Assembly: GCA_946481135.1 (NCBI GenBank)
Contig: CAMLMQ010000014.1
Coordinates: 1-30,922 of the forward strand
Direction of reading: 5' to 3'
From: an uncultured Microbacteriaceae bacterium
GTDB lineage: Bacteria; Actinomycetota; Actinomycetes; Actinomycetales; Microbacteriaceae
DNA: 30,922 nucleotides
Positions within the stretch are counted from its first letter, which is position 1. Each line of letters begins with the position of its first letter. Below are positions 14,662-21,007 of the stretch, in pieces. Position numbers and translations under genes: made by a program. The notes beneath the pieces were generated by a model. That model made no database searches. It saw only the letters and a program-made list of their open reading frames with translations, and was not told the DNA's origin.

Positions 14662-17600
14662 CCGACACCGCCCCCACCCGGTGCAGCCGCAGCTCGGGCA
14701 CGGCGCCGAGCCCGTATCCGCCGACCTCGAGCACGCCCTCGAACGAGGCCGCCGCCATCCCGATCGCGACTTGCCGGATGCGCTCGCGGAACGCCTCGAG
14801 CCCGTCGTCGTCGAGCGGCGCCTGCACCGCCTCGCGGTACTTCTTGCCGCCCACGCCCGACTTGACGTACAGCAGCTTCGCGCCGCCCGCGCGGTGCGCG
14901 CCGAGCTCGTCGAGCACGGGGTCGAGCAGCCCCGCGCGGTAGGCGAGCTGGTAGGCACCGAGCTGCGCGGTGGCGTCGATCTTCGCCTGCGCCGTGATCG
15001 GGTTGCCGGTCTTGAGATCGACGATGACGACCGACCCGTCGGGGCCCCGCTCGACCCGGTCGATCGCGCCGCGCACCCGCGCCCTGTCGACGTCGAGGGT
15101 GAACTCCTTCTCGGCGCCGACGAGGGTGCCGCCGCCGGCGGCGAAGTCGCCGAGGTACGCCGCGATGCCGTCGGCGAGCACACGCGCCGCCCGCCGGTGG
15201 TGCTCGGCGAGCCACGGGCTCTCGAACAGCAGCTCGCCCCAGCGCTCCTCGACGCGCGCCCACACCGCGTCGGCGTCGGGCGACGGCGCCGTCTCCATCG
15301 CCCAGTGCAGGATCGTGCCGACATCCATGAGCGTCGTCGAACTCGACCCGCCGACCGTCTCGAGGAACCAGTCGAGCGGCGACTCCTCGAAGCGCTCCAG
15401 CCGCGACGGCGACACCGGCACGGGCACGTCCGCGAAGAGCGGCGCGTCGGTCGTGGGCGGCAGCAGCCCGTGCCACTCGTCGGGGCTCGCCCCGGGGATG
15501 CCGTCGGCGGCGAGCCGCGCGAGGGTCGCCGCCGCGGCATCCCGGGTGCGCCGGTCCACCCCGCGGGAGGTGAGGATGCGGCGCAGGCGCCCCGTCATCC
15601 CGCGCAGGGTGAGCGGCGACGCGTCGGTGAGCAGCGGCGCGTCGGGCGGCAGCAGCTGCAGCAGCGGGCTGCCCGCCTCGTCGTCGTTCACGACCGCCGC
15701 GAGGATCACGCGGTCGCGCGCGCGCGAGACGGCGAGCGCGAACATCCGCAGTTCGTCGTCGAGCACGAGGCGGCGCTCGTCGAGGGGGGTCGCATCGTCC
15801 CCCGCCGCGGCTCGGGCGAGGGCCTGCGGGGCGAGCAGCGAGCCGCGCGGGCGGAGGTTCGGCCACGCCCCGTCCTGCAGCCCCGCGACGACGACGGTGT
15901 CGAACTCGAGCCCGACGGCGCCCGACGGGGTCGTGACGAGCACGGCGTCGTCCATGCGGGTGGGGGCGATGAGGTCCTCGCTCACCTCGGCATCCCGCAG
16001 CTCGTCGAAGAAGACCGACGCGGCGGGGGCGTCGGTGCGGTGCTCGGCGAAGCGCTTCGCGGCGGCGAACAGCCCGACGATGCCGTCGAGGTCGCGGTTC
16101 GCCTCCGCCGCCGCGACCCCGCCGCCGAGCGCCTGGGCGCGCCACGGGCCGGCGAGGCGCGAACGCTCCCAGGCGAGCCAGAGCAGCTCCTCCGCGGTCG
16201 CCGTCGGCGGGGCGGTGCGGAGTGCCTCGAGGGTGCCCGCGAGCCGCTCGGCCGTGCGGGCGACCCCGAGGTCGAGGGTCGCGAACCGGCCGGGGGCCGA
16301 GAGGGCTTCGACGAGCAGCTCGCCACTCGGACGCATCCCGCCCGCGGCCGCCTCCTCGGTGCGCAGCGCGAGCCGCAGCCGCCGCAGGCCGATCGGGTCG
16401 AGGCCGCCGAACGGTCCGGTGAGCAGTTCGGCGGCGAGGGCCGCGTCGAGTTCGCGGCGCCCGAGTCCCGTCTCGACGACCGCGAGCAGGGCGCGCGCGG
16501 CGGCGTCGTCGCGCAGGGCCGTGCCGCCCCCGGCGGTGCGGGTGGGCACTTCGGCGAGCGCGAGGGCGCGGGCGAGGGCCGGCACGCTCGCCCCCGACCG
16601 CGCGATCACCGCGAGGCGGCGCCACGGCACGCCGTGCAGCAGGTGCTCCTCGCGCAGCGCGCGGGCGATGATCGCGGCCGTGCGGGCGGCCGTCGGTCCC
16701 TCGATTCGGGCCAGCGCAGGGCGGGCGAGGGGCGGGCTGTCGGTGGGTTCGCGCTCGGCGACCGCGCGGCGCTGCGCCCCCGCCGCGGCGGCCCCGACGC
16801 GCTGGGTGACGGTCGCCGTGAACGCCCGCAGTGGCGCGTTGGGCCGGTGCGCCCGGTCGAGCACGAGGGTCGGGATGCCGGGCACGCCGAGCACCGACGC
16901 GAGCCGCCCGAGCGCATCCGGTTCGCCCCCGCGGAACGCGTTCGCGGCGACGTCGGGGTCGCCGAACGCGATGACCGGGATGCCGCGGCGCGCGAGCGCG
17001 GCGAGCAGCCCGAGCGTCGCCTCGGTCGCCTCCGGCAGGTCGTCGACGACGACGAGCCGCAGCCCGTCGATCCGCTCTCCCCCACCCCCGCCGTCGAGCA
17101 CGGCGACCGCGAGCCGGGCGAGCTCCGACGGGTCGCGCTGCTCCTCGCGGGCGCCCGCGACGACGTCGAGGTATTCGTCGAAGAACTCCGCCGCCGCGAC
17201 CCACTCCGGGCGGCTCGTCTCGCGCCCGAGCGCGGCGAGCCGCGCCGGCCCGATGCCCTGCTCGGTCGCGCGGGCGAAGAGGTCGCGCAGCTCCGCCCGG
17301 AACCGCGCCGTCGCCCGCACCTCGGGCGTGAGCGGATCGGGCCATTCGGGGCCGCCCCCCGCCTGCAGGTGACCGTCGAGCAGCGCGGCGATGTCGGCAT
17401 CCTGTTCGGCTCCCGTGAGCAGCCGCGGCGGCGTGCGACCCGCGGCGCGGGCGTCGACCCCGACGATCTCGTACGCGAGCGACGGCGCCGTGCGGGCGAG
17501 CGGCCCGTCGGTCGGCACCCCGAGCCGCACCGCGATGCGGTCGCGCAGCCGCGCCGCCGACGTGCGCGCCGACGTGAGCACGAGCACCGAGCGCGGCTGC

Positions 17601-17785
17601 CACCCCCGGGTGAGGATGCGGTCGGCCACGAGTTCGACGATCGTCGTCGTCTTGCCTGACCCCGCCGCTCCGAGCACCGCGGCCGAGGCGTCGTCGGGCA
17701 GCGCCACGACGGCCGCCTGCGACGGGTCGAGCGTGTGCGGCGCCGCGTCACCCGACGCGCCGCGTTCGAAGCCCAGCCCAGTCAC
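14654..17785 (-). CDS. adnA: AdnA-like UvrD helicase/RecB-type nuclease
   Basis: This 1043-residue partner of AdnB has the same layout: a UvrD-like helicase, then a PD-(D/E)XK nuclease. Walker A is present (GAAGSGKTTT, Lys45), as are GDPDVAANAFRG (motif III-like), AVGLEFDTVVVAG (motif V) and LAVSRARDRVIL (motif VI). Motif II is degenerate, however: VVVDDLPEATEA replaces the usual Asp-Glu-x-Gln-Asp. In the known AdnAB complex AdnB is the main motor, so a weakened motif here fits AdnA. The nuclease signature is AIDRVERG ... VVIVDLKTGNP near 908-926. The start is GTG 17785 with TACCGT 7 nt before it, which suggests a leaderless mRNA. The two genes form an adnA-adnB operon, in the same order I recall for Rv3202c-Rv3201c. 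Confidence 0.85.
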   Translation of the reverse strand: MTGLGFERGASGDAAPHTLDPSQAAVVALPDDASAAVLGAAGSGKTTTIVELVADRILTRGWQPRSVLVLTSARTSAARLRDRIAVRLGVPTDGPLARTAPSLAYEIVGVDARAAGRTPPRLLTGAEQDADIAALLDGHLQAGGGPEWPDPLTPEVRATARFRAELRDLFARATEQGIGPARLAALGRETSRPEWVAAAEFFDEYLDVVAGAREEQRDPSELARLAVAVLDGGGGGERIDGLRLVVVDDLPEATEATLGLLAALARRGIPVIAFGDPDVAANAFRGGEPDALGRLASVLGVPGIPTLVLDRAHRPNAPLRAFTATVTQRVGAAAAGAQRRAVAEREPTDSPPLARPALARIEGPTAARTAAIIARALREEHLLHGVPWRRLAVIARSGASVPALARALALAEVPTRTAGGGTALRDDAAARALLAVVETGLGRRELDAALAAELLTGPFGGLDPIGLRRLRLALRTEEAAAGGMRPSGELLVEALSAPGRFATLDLGVARTAERLAGTLEALRTAPPTATAEELLWLAWERSRLAGPWRAQALGGGVAAAEANRDLDGIVGLFAAAKRFAEHRTDAPAASVFFDELRDAEVSEDLIAPTRMDDAVLVTTPSGAVGLEFDTVVVAGLQDGAWPNLRPRGSLLAPQALARAAAGDDATPLDERRLVLDDELRMFALAVSRARDRVILAAVVNDDEAGSPLLQLLPPDAPLLTDASPLTLRGMTGRLRRILTSRGVDRRTRDAAAATLARLAADGIPGASPDEWHGLLPPTTDAPLFADVPVPVSPSRLERFEESPLDWFLETVGGSSSTTLMDVGTILHWAMETAPSPDADAVWARVEERWGELLFESPWLAEHHRRAARVLADGIAAYLGDFAAGGGTLVGAEKEFTLDVDRARVRGAIDRVERGPDGSVVIVDLKTGNPITAQAKIDATAQLGAYQLAYRAGLLDPVLDELGAHRAGGAKLLYVKSGVGGKKYREAVQAPLDDDGLEAFRERIRQVAIGMAAASFEGVLEVGGYGLGAVPELRLHRVGAVSGD

Positions 17786-17792
17786 TGAATCG

Positions 17793-17798
17793 ACGGTA
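17793..17798 (-). promoter_or_regulatory. -10 hexamer TACCGT before adnA
   Basis: TACCGT on the minus strand is followed by 7 nt and GTG 17785. There is no Shine-Dalgarno sequence in between. Confidence 0.4.
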
Positions 17799-17884
17799 TC
17801 CGCATCCCCCGACCCCGCATCCCGGGTGCGGGCGCGGCCGTTCCGCCCCCGGCGAACCGCGCGGTCGGCGTCGCGTCGCGCCGG

Positions 17885-17890
17885 TACTCT
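17885..17890 (+). promoter_or_regulatory. -10 hexamer TACTCT before the DUF3107 gene
   Basis: TACTCT is followed by 6 nt and GTG 17897. The GGAG inside those 6 nt is too close to the start (1 nt) to work as a ribosome site, so a leaderless mRNA is likely. Confidence 0.5.
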
Positions 17891-17896
17891 CGGAGC

Positions 17897-18121
17897 GTGG
17901 ACATTCGCATCGGCATCGCCAACTCCCCGCGTGAACTGAGCTTCGAGTCGTCGCAGACCCCGGCGGAGGTCGAGAAGGTCGTCGCCGCCGCGCTGGACTC
18001 CGACGCGAAGTTCATCCGCCTCACCGACGACAAGGGCAAGCTCTACATCGTGCCCACCGCGTCGTTCTCGTACCTCGAGGTCGGCAGCGAGTCGACCCGC
18101 CGCGTCGGCTTCGTCGCCTAG
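17897..18121 (+). CDS. DUF3107 family protein
   Basis: This 74-residue cytoplasmic protein belongs to the actinobacterial DUF3107 family (mycobacterial TB9.4, Rv3208A). The sequence is almost a family consensus: MDIRIGIANSPRELSFES, an acidic helix, then FIRLTDDKGKLYIVPTASFSYLEVG and a C-terminal RRVGFVA. Length and both ends match the family. The role is unknown. It starts at GTG 17897 and is divergent from adnA, with 111 bp between the two starts. A small membrane gene follows 16 bp downstream on the same strand. Confidence 0.93.
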   Translation: MDIRIGIANSPRELSFESSQTPAEVEKVVAAALDSDAKFIRLTDDKGKLYIVPTASFSYLEVGSESTRRVGFVA

Positions 18122-18137
18122 CCCCCGGACTACCCCC

Positions 18138-18434
18138 GTGGAGCTCATCTACGCCACCGTCATCGGAGCCGGTCTCGGCGTGCTGCTGCGCTACATCCTG
18201 CCCGGCCGCACCACCTACGGCGTCGCCCTGCTCCCGGCCGTCGCCGCCATCACCACCCTCGTCGTGTGGGTCGGGATGCTGTGGCTCGGGTTCGCCTTCG
18301 ACAACCCGTGGCTGTGGGTCGCCTCCCTCACCGCACCCGTCATGACCTCGGCGGTCGTCGCCCTCGTCGTATCGCGTCGTCGCCAGGCTTCCGACGCGCA
18401 CGCGCTGCACCTCCTCGCCGCCGGCAAGGTCTGA
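18138..18434 (+). CDS. Small membrane protein downstream of DUF3107
   Basis: This 98-residue protein has three hydrophobic segments (about 4-20, 28-52 and 60-80) and a basic cytoplasmic tail rich in Arg and His. The start is GTG 18138 (MELIYATVIGAGLG); 16 bp separate it from the DUF3107 stop, so co-transcription is likely. It has no family name that I recognise, but a similar small membrane protein commonly follows DUF3107 in related actinobacteria, so it is probably part of the conserved neighbourhood. It marks the left limit of normal composition before the accessory region. Confidence 0.75.
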   Translation: MELIYATVIGAGLGVLLRYILPGRTTYGVALLPAVAAITTLVVWVGMLWLGFAFDNPWLWVASLTAPVMTSAVVALVVSRRRQASDAHALHLLAAGKV

Positions 18435-18476
18435 GTCCAGGTCGCGGCAGCCGCGGCGGGTCGACTCGCTGCCGAA

Positions 18477-18678
18477 CTAGCGGGCCCGCTCGACCGCGGC
18501 GATGAAGAGTCCGACGAGGCCGATCAGGATGAACGCCGTTCCCGCGAGGACACCTGACGACACTTCCCACAAGGGCGATCGCGCAGGACCCGAGGACCAG
18601 TCCGACGCGGGCGATTCCGTGCGCTGTTGGCCCCCGGAGCTTGGCCTGCGCGCCAACCGCGGCACCCGACTGTTCCAT
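18477..18678 (-). pseudogene. Small two-helix membrane protein gene with a frameshift
   Basis: ATG 18678 has a strong AAGGAG ribosome site 8 nt upstream and opens a frame with a helix-like segment (ARVGLVLGSCAIALVG). That frame then loses its membrane character. The frame one base further on carries a second good membrane helix (GVLAGTAFILIGLVGLFIAAVE) and ends RAR-stop at 18477. Joining the two frames near 18555-18570 would give a normal two-helix protein of about 66 residues. A one-base change therefore seems to have split it. A sequencing error or a recoding event cannot be excluded. The family is unknown. Confidence 0.5.
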
Positions 18679-18821
18679 CAAGCCCGCTCCTTCACGAGAA
18701 AGAGTTCGTCGACCACGGTCGGACCATATCGCGCGTTGCTCACCTAGGCGCCTCGGCTCTGCTCGTCGATGTCCTCACGCCAACGGTGTGCGCCCAGCCG
18801 AGCACCCACACGGACGGTCGC
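18679..18821. other. Intergenic stretch without recognisable features
   Basis: No gene with supporting signals is visible here. Short open frames on both strands lack a ribosome site and protein-like composition. The stretch lies upstream of the frameshifted gene and at the 3' side of the next minus-strand gene. Confidence 0.5.
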
Positions 18822-19415
18822 TCAGTTGCCCGTTGACGCTGGCAGGACGGTCGACAGGCGATCACGAAGTTCTTCGAGCGTGTCTTCACGCCTTTCCGCC
18901 GCGATCTCCCAGCCCTGCCTGGCCACGACAATCGGGACCCACTGATCCTTGCCCATTGCCGAGAACCGGAAATCCAAGGTCGGAATGCGGCCTCTGTACC
19001 CTCTCGGACTCAAGCGCCAGTCTCGAATCTCGCGGGCCGAGATGTGGCGTGGTTGCGCAGAACTCGCCCAGAACGTCAAGTGCTCCGGAGAAGCCACAAC
19101 TGGCGTAAGAAGAGGGATGCCGGGCAGCAGCGCGGCCAGTTCTGGCGTGCGCTGCACCATGAAGACGACTCCGCCCGAACCCAGACGGGAAGCGACTCGA
19201 TCACGGCGCACCAACGTGGGGAGCGTCGATACGGCGACACCGATGGCGAACGCAGCCAATGTGACTGCCACTCCGCTCCCGAAGGACGAGGGTACGAATG
19301 CGTTTCCCCCGTCGAGCGGCACACGAACCTGTGACAGAGGTGGCACATTCACGGCGAAGAACGTCGCAATGGATACACAAATCGTCACCAGGAAAGCAAC
19401 GCGCATACGAGTCAT
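18822..19415 (-). CDS. Membrane-anchored protein of unknown family
   Basis: This 197-residue protein has a hydrophobic segment at about 4-22 and another around 45-65, followed by a soluble C-terminal domain of about 130 residues. That domain is rich in beta-prone stretches (GGVVFMVQRT, LTFWASSAQPRHISAREIRDWRLS, LDFRFSAMGKDQWVPIVVA) and ends in a charged helix. The layout resembles actinobacterial two-helix proteins with a PH-like domain, but I cannot name a family. Starts ATG 19415 and 19406 are both possible; the longer open frame adds a tail without support. Base composition is clearly lower in GC than in the flanking core genes (53% in 19381-19440). It could be a membrane-bound immunity or accessory protein of the RHS island. 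Confidence 0.55.
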   Translation of the reverse strand: MTRMRVAFLVTICVSIATFFAVNVPPLSQVRVPLDGGNAFVPSSFGSGVAVTLAAFAIGVAVSTLPTLVRRDRVASRLGSGGVVFMVQRTPELAALLPGIPLLTPVVASPEHLTFWASSAQPRHISAREIRDWRLSPRGYRGRIPTLDFRFSAMGKDQWVPIVVARQGWEIAAERREDTLEELRDRLSTVLPASTGN

Positions 19416-19505
19416 CCGGATGAGAATCGCAGCAAGAAGCGTTCGTGTCGAGGCTGAGCGACTCGCGCACCCATCGCCGTGCGCGAGTCGCCCCACGTCA
19501 TTCGG

Positions 19506-19937
19506 TCAACCGCCATACCTACCGACCCACGCCATCACTCCGCGCGCTGTTCGCGAGGTCGCCGCACCGCCAAGAACAGGTCGACAGTAACCCCCGACCC
19601 CGACCCATGCGCCGATCGCGGCGGCGTACTCTGTCGTGGGCTCCCCCGCATGAGTAGCGAGCACGAGAACACCGACGACGACCGAGCCGATAATGCGGGC
19701 GACGGGTGCAGGTAGTAGCCGCAAGCGCGGTCGGTTCGCCATGCTCCGGGTCGAAGAGATCCACAGAGGAGCAACGCCGACGCACGCCGCCGAGATCAGG
19801 CCAACCAGAACGCAGTAGGCGACGTAGCCGATGACGACGTTCGGAGTGTCCAGGTGGGCGAATCGTGTTGACCCCACAATCTGGGACACCCCGATCACCC
19901 CGAGGAAGCCGCCTGGGACCGCGCCCGCAGCAGACAT
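19506..19937 (-). CDS. Four-helix membrane protein in the RHS island
   Basis: From ATG 19937 the protein has 143 residues and four hydrophobic segments: AAGAVPGGFLGVIGVSQIVG, NVVIGYVAYCVLVGLISAAC, ARIIGSVVVGVLVLATHA and YAAAIGAWVGVGGY. No family is recognised. The frame extends up to ATG 20081, so the start is uncertain, and no clear ribosome site was seen. Its 5' end overlaps the 3' end of the lipoprotein-like gene by 43 bp in another frame. This may be coupling, or may show that one of the two genes is damaged. Composition is like the rest of the island. Confidence 0.5.
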   Translation of the reverse strand: MSAAGAVPGGFLGVIGVSQIVGSTRFAHLDTPNVVIGYVAYCVLVGLISAACVGVAPLWISSTRSMANRPRLRLLPAPVARIIGSVVVGVLVLATHAGEPTTEYAAAIGAWVGVGGYCRPVLGGAATSRTARGVMAWVGRYGG

Positions 19938-20482
19938 GACGAGCCATGCGCGAAGTGGCGCGGCGTTTCGTGGACGAGCGGCGACAGTAAATTGGTGGCC
20001 GCCCGCAGGGTCTGCTGGCGGGACGCTTCGGAGAGGTGAAGCACCGTGCTCTCCCGCTCCCCGCGAGCATCGCCTTCGCATGGTGAGGCGGAGGAGAGGC
20101 CATCCGGCTTCAACCAGAGCTCCGCCGACAACCCGTCGCTGGGGACCACGAAGAGCGAATCGATGACGTCCGCATCCCTCGCGCCGAGCTGAATCGCGAT
20201 CTCGGCCCCGGGTACCAGCGTCGGCTCGGCGGCGACCGCGAACGGGCCGGTTCGGGACAACGAAATCACACCGCCAGCCTCAAACGACAGCGGATCACCT
20301 TCATACTCCACGAAAGGAATCCATTGCCCGCCGGGACGTCGGTCCTCCATCAGCGCGAAAGTCGCCACGATGTCTCGACACAGAAGGACCTCCAACGCGT
20401 CCTCGCTGGTACGGATCGCGACATCGTTCGCGACCGCGCCCCGATCAGCCCAGAAACACGAGGTGAGCGCCAGAAATAGCAA
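19895..20482 (-). pseudogene. Lipoprotein-like gene, probably 5'-truncated
   Basis: The open frame gives up to 195 residues starting at TTG 20482. The N-terminus reads LLFLALTSCFWAD, where LTSC fits a lipobox, but the hydrophobic stretch is only about 8 residues long and there are no basic residues before it. The frame begins exactly where a 49-bp copy of the rhs gene ends, so the start and the basic end of the signal peptide were probably lost in that rearrangement. The rest looks like an extracytoplasmic beta-rich domain (CRDIVATFALMEDRRPGGQW, VISLSRTGPFAVAAEPT). It may be a remnant of an older immunity or surface lipoprotein. If the TTG is used, it could still be expressed. Confidence 0.5.
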
Positions 20483-20547
20483 TGACGATCCGCCACGTCA
20501 TACGTGAGCTGCTGATCCGCCAGAGTCGACCCGTCGAGCTCGGCCAT
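20482..20547 (-). pseudogene. rhs gene fragment (orphan piece)
   Basis: On the minus strand this stretch encodes [16 protein letters not shown], which also occurs in the full RHS protein near residues 2063-2078. The DNA at 20482-20530 matches 22107-22155 at 46 of 49 bases in the same orientation. Beyond both ends the similarity stops sharply. It is a relic of a former rhs 3' region or of a recombination event. Confidence 0.85.
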
Positions 20548-20573
20548 GGCGGCGGTCCCAGCATCGGGTCGAG

Positions 20574-20954
20574 CTAGGCAGTGCCTATAACGATCTCCAC
20601 GTTCGTAGGTTCGATCGGGTCGTCTACGTGCACGCTGACCTTGTGCACGCCAGGGCTCACTGCGAACTCAACGGTGTTGATGCCGAGAGCGTCGGAGAGC
20701 AATAGCGTCCCGCTCGATGTCAAGATCGTCCCCCCATACACCCACTCACCGGTCGGCGGATGCGGCTCCGAGAACACCCTGACGGACGTCTGACCCTCGT
20801 CACCGTGGCGCACTGCGATCGCCATGGCGGAACCCGCGGACGTCACCGATTGCTGTAATGAGTCGAACTCGGGTGGGTCTTCGTCAGAGTGGGGGTCTTT
20901 CAGCAGCGCCACGCCCCAGTCGAACTCCAAATCGAGCGCTCCAAGTAGCGGCAC
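20574..20954 (-). CDS. Probable immunity protein for the RHS toxin
   Basis: This 126-residue soluble protein has about 19 acidic and 4 Lys/Arg residues, a strongly negative charge typical of immunity proteins that block nuclease toxins. There is no signal peptide or membrane helix, so it is cytoplasmic. Visible features are an acidic loop DPHSDEDPPEF near 20-30, GEWVYGGTILTSSGTLLLSDALG and a final beta-rich stretch HKVSVHVDD ... NVEIVI. I do not recognise the family. GTG 20954 has a GGGAG ribosome site 7 nt upstream. The gene starts 53 bp after the rhs stop codon on the same strand, the usual place of a cognate immunity gene. The function is inferred from position and charge, not from homology. 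Confidence 0.6.
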   Translation of the reverse strand: MPLLGALDLEFDWGVALLKDPHSDEDPPEFDSLQQSVTSAGSAMAIAVRHGDEGQTSVRVFSEPHPPTGEWVYGGTILTSSGTLLLSDALGINTVEFAVSPGVHKVSVHVDDPIEPTNVEIVIGTA

Positions 20955-21007
20955 CCAGGACTCCCTTCTTCCCGATTCCGATGGGGCAAGACAAGCGGTT
21001 CTCCACG

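Noticed and set aside
14662..15540. Upstream extension of the adnB frame
   Set aside because: It lies entirely within adnA and is Arg/Ser-rich shadow sequence. GTG 14661 overlaps the adnA stop as a coupled start.
11773..17659. Long plus-strand open frames (about 1000 residues each) opposite adnA and adnB
   Set aside because: Their Arg/Gly/Glu-rich composition mirrors codon bias. The minus strand has complete helicase and nuclease motifs.
18740..18931. 63-residue minus-strand open frame
   Set aside because: It overlaps the end of the 18822-19415 gene in another frame, is Arg-rich and has no ribosome site.
20574..20954. Identity of the acidic protein with ComJ-type nuclease inhibitors
   Set aside because: I considered this from size and charge, but no ComJ signature could be recognised. 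The call was left as an unknown immunity candidate.
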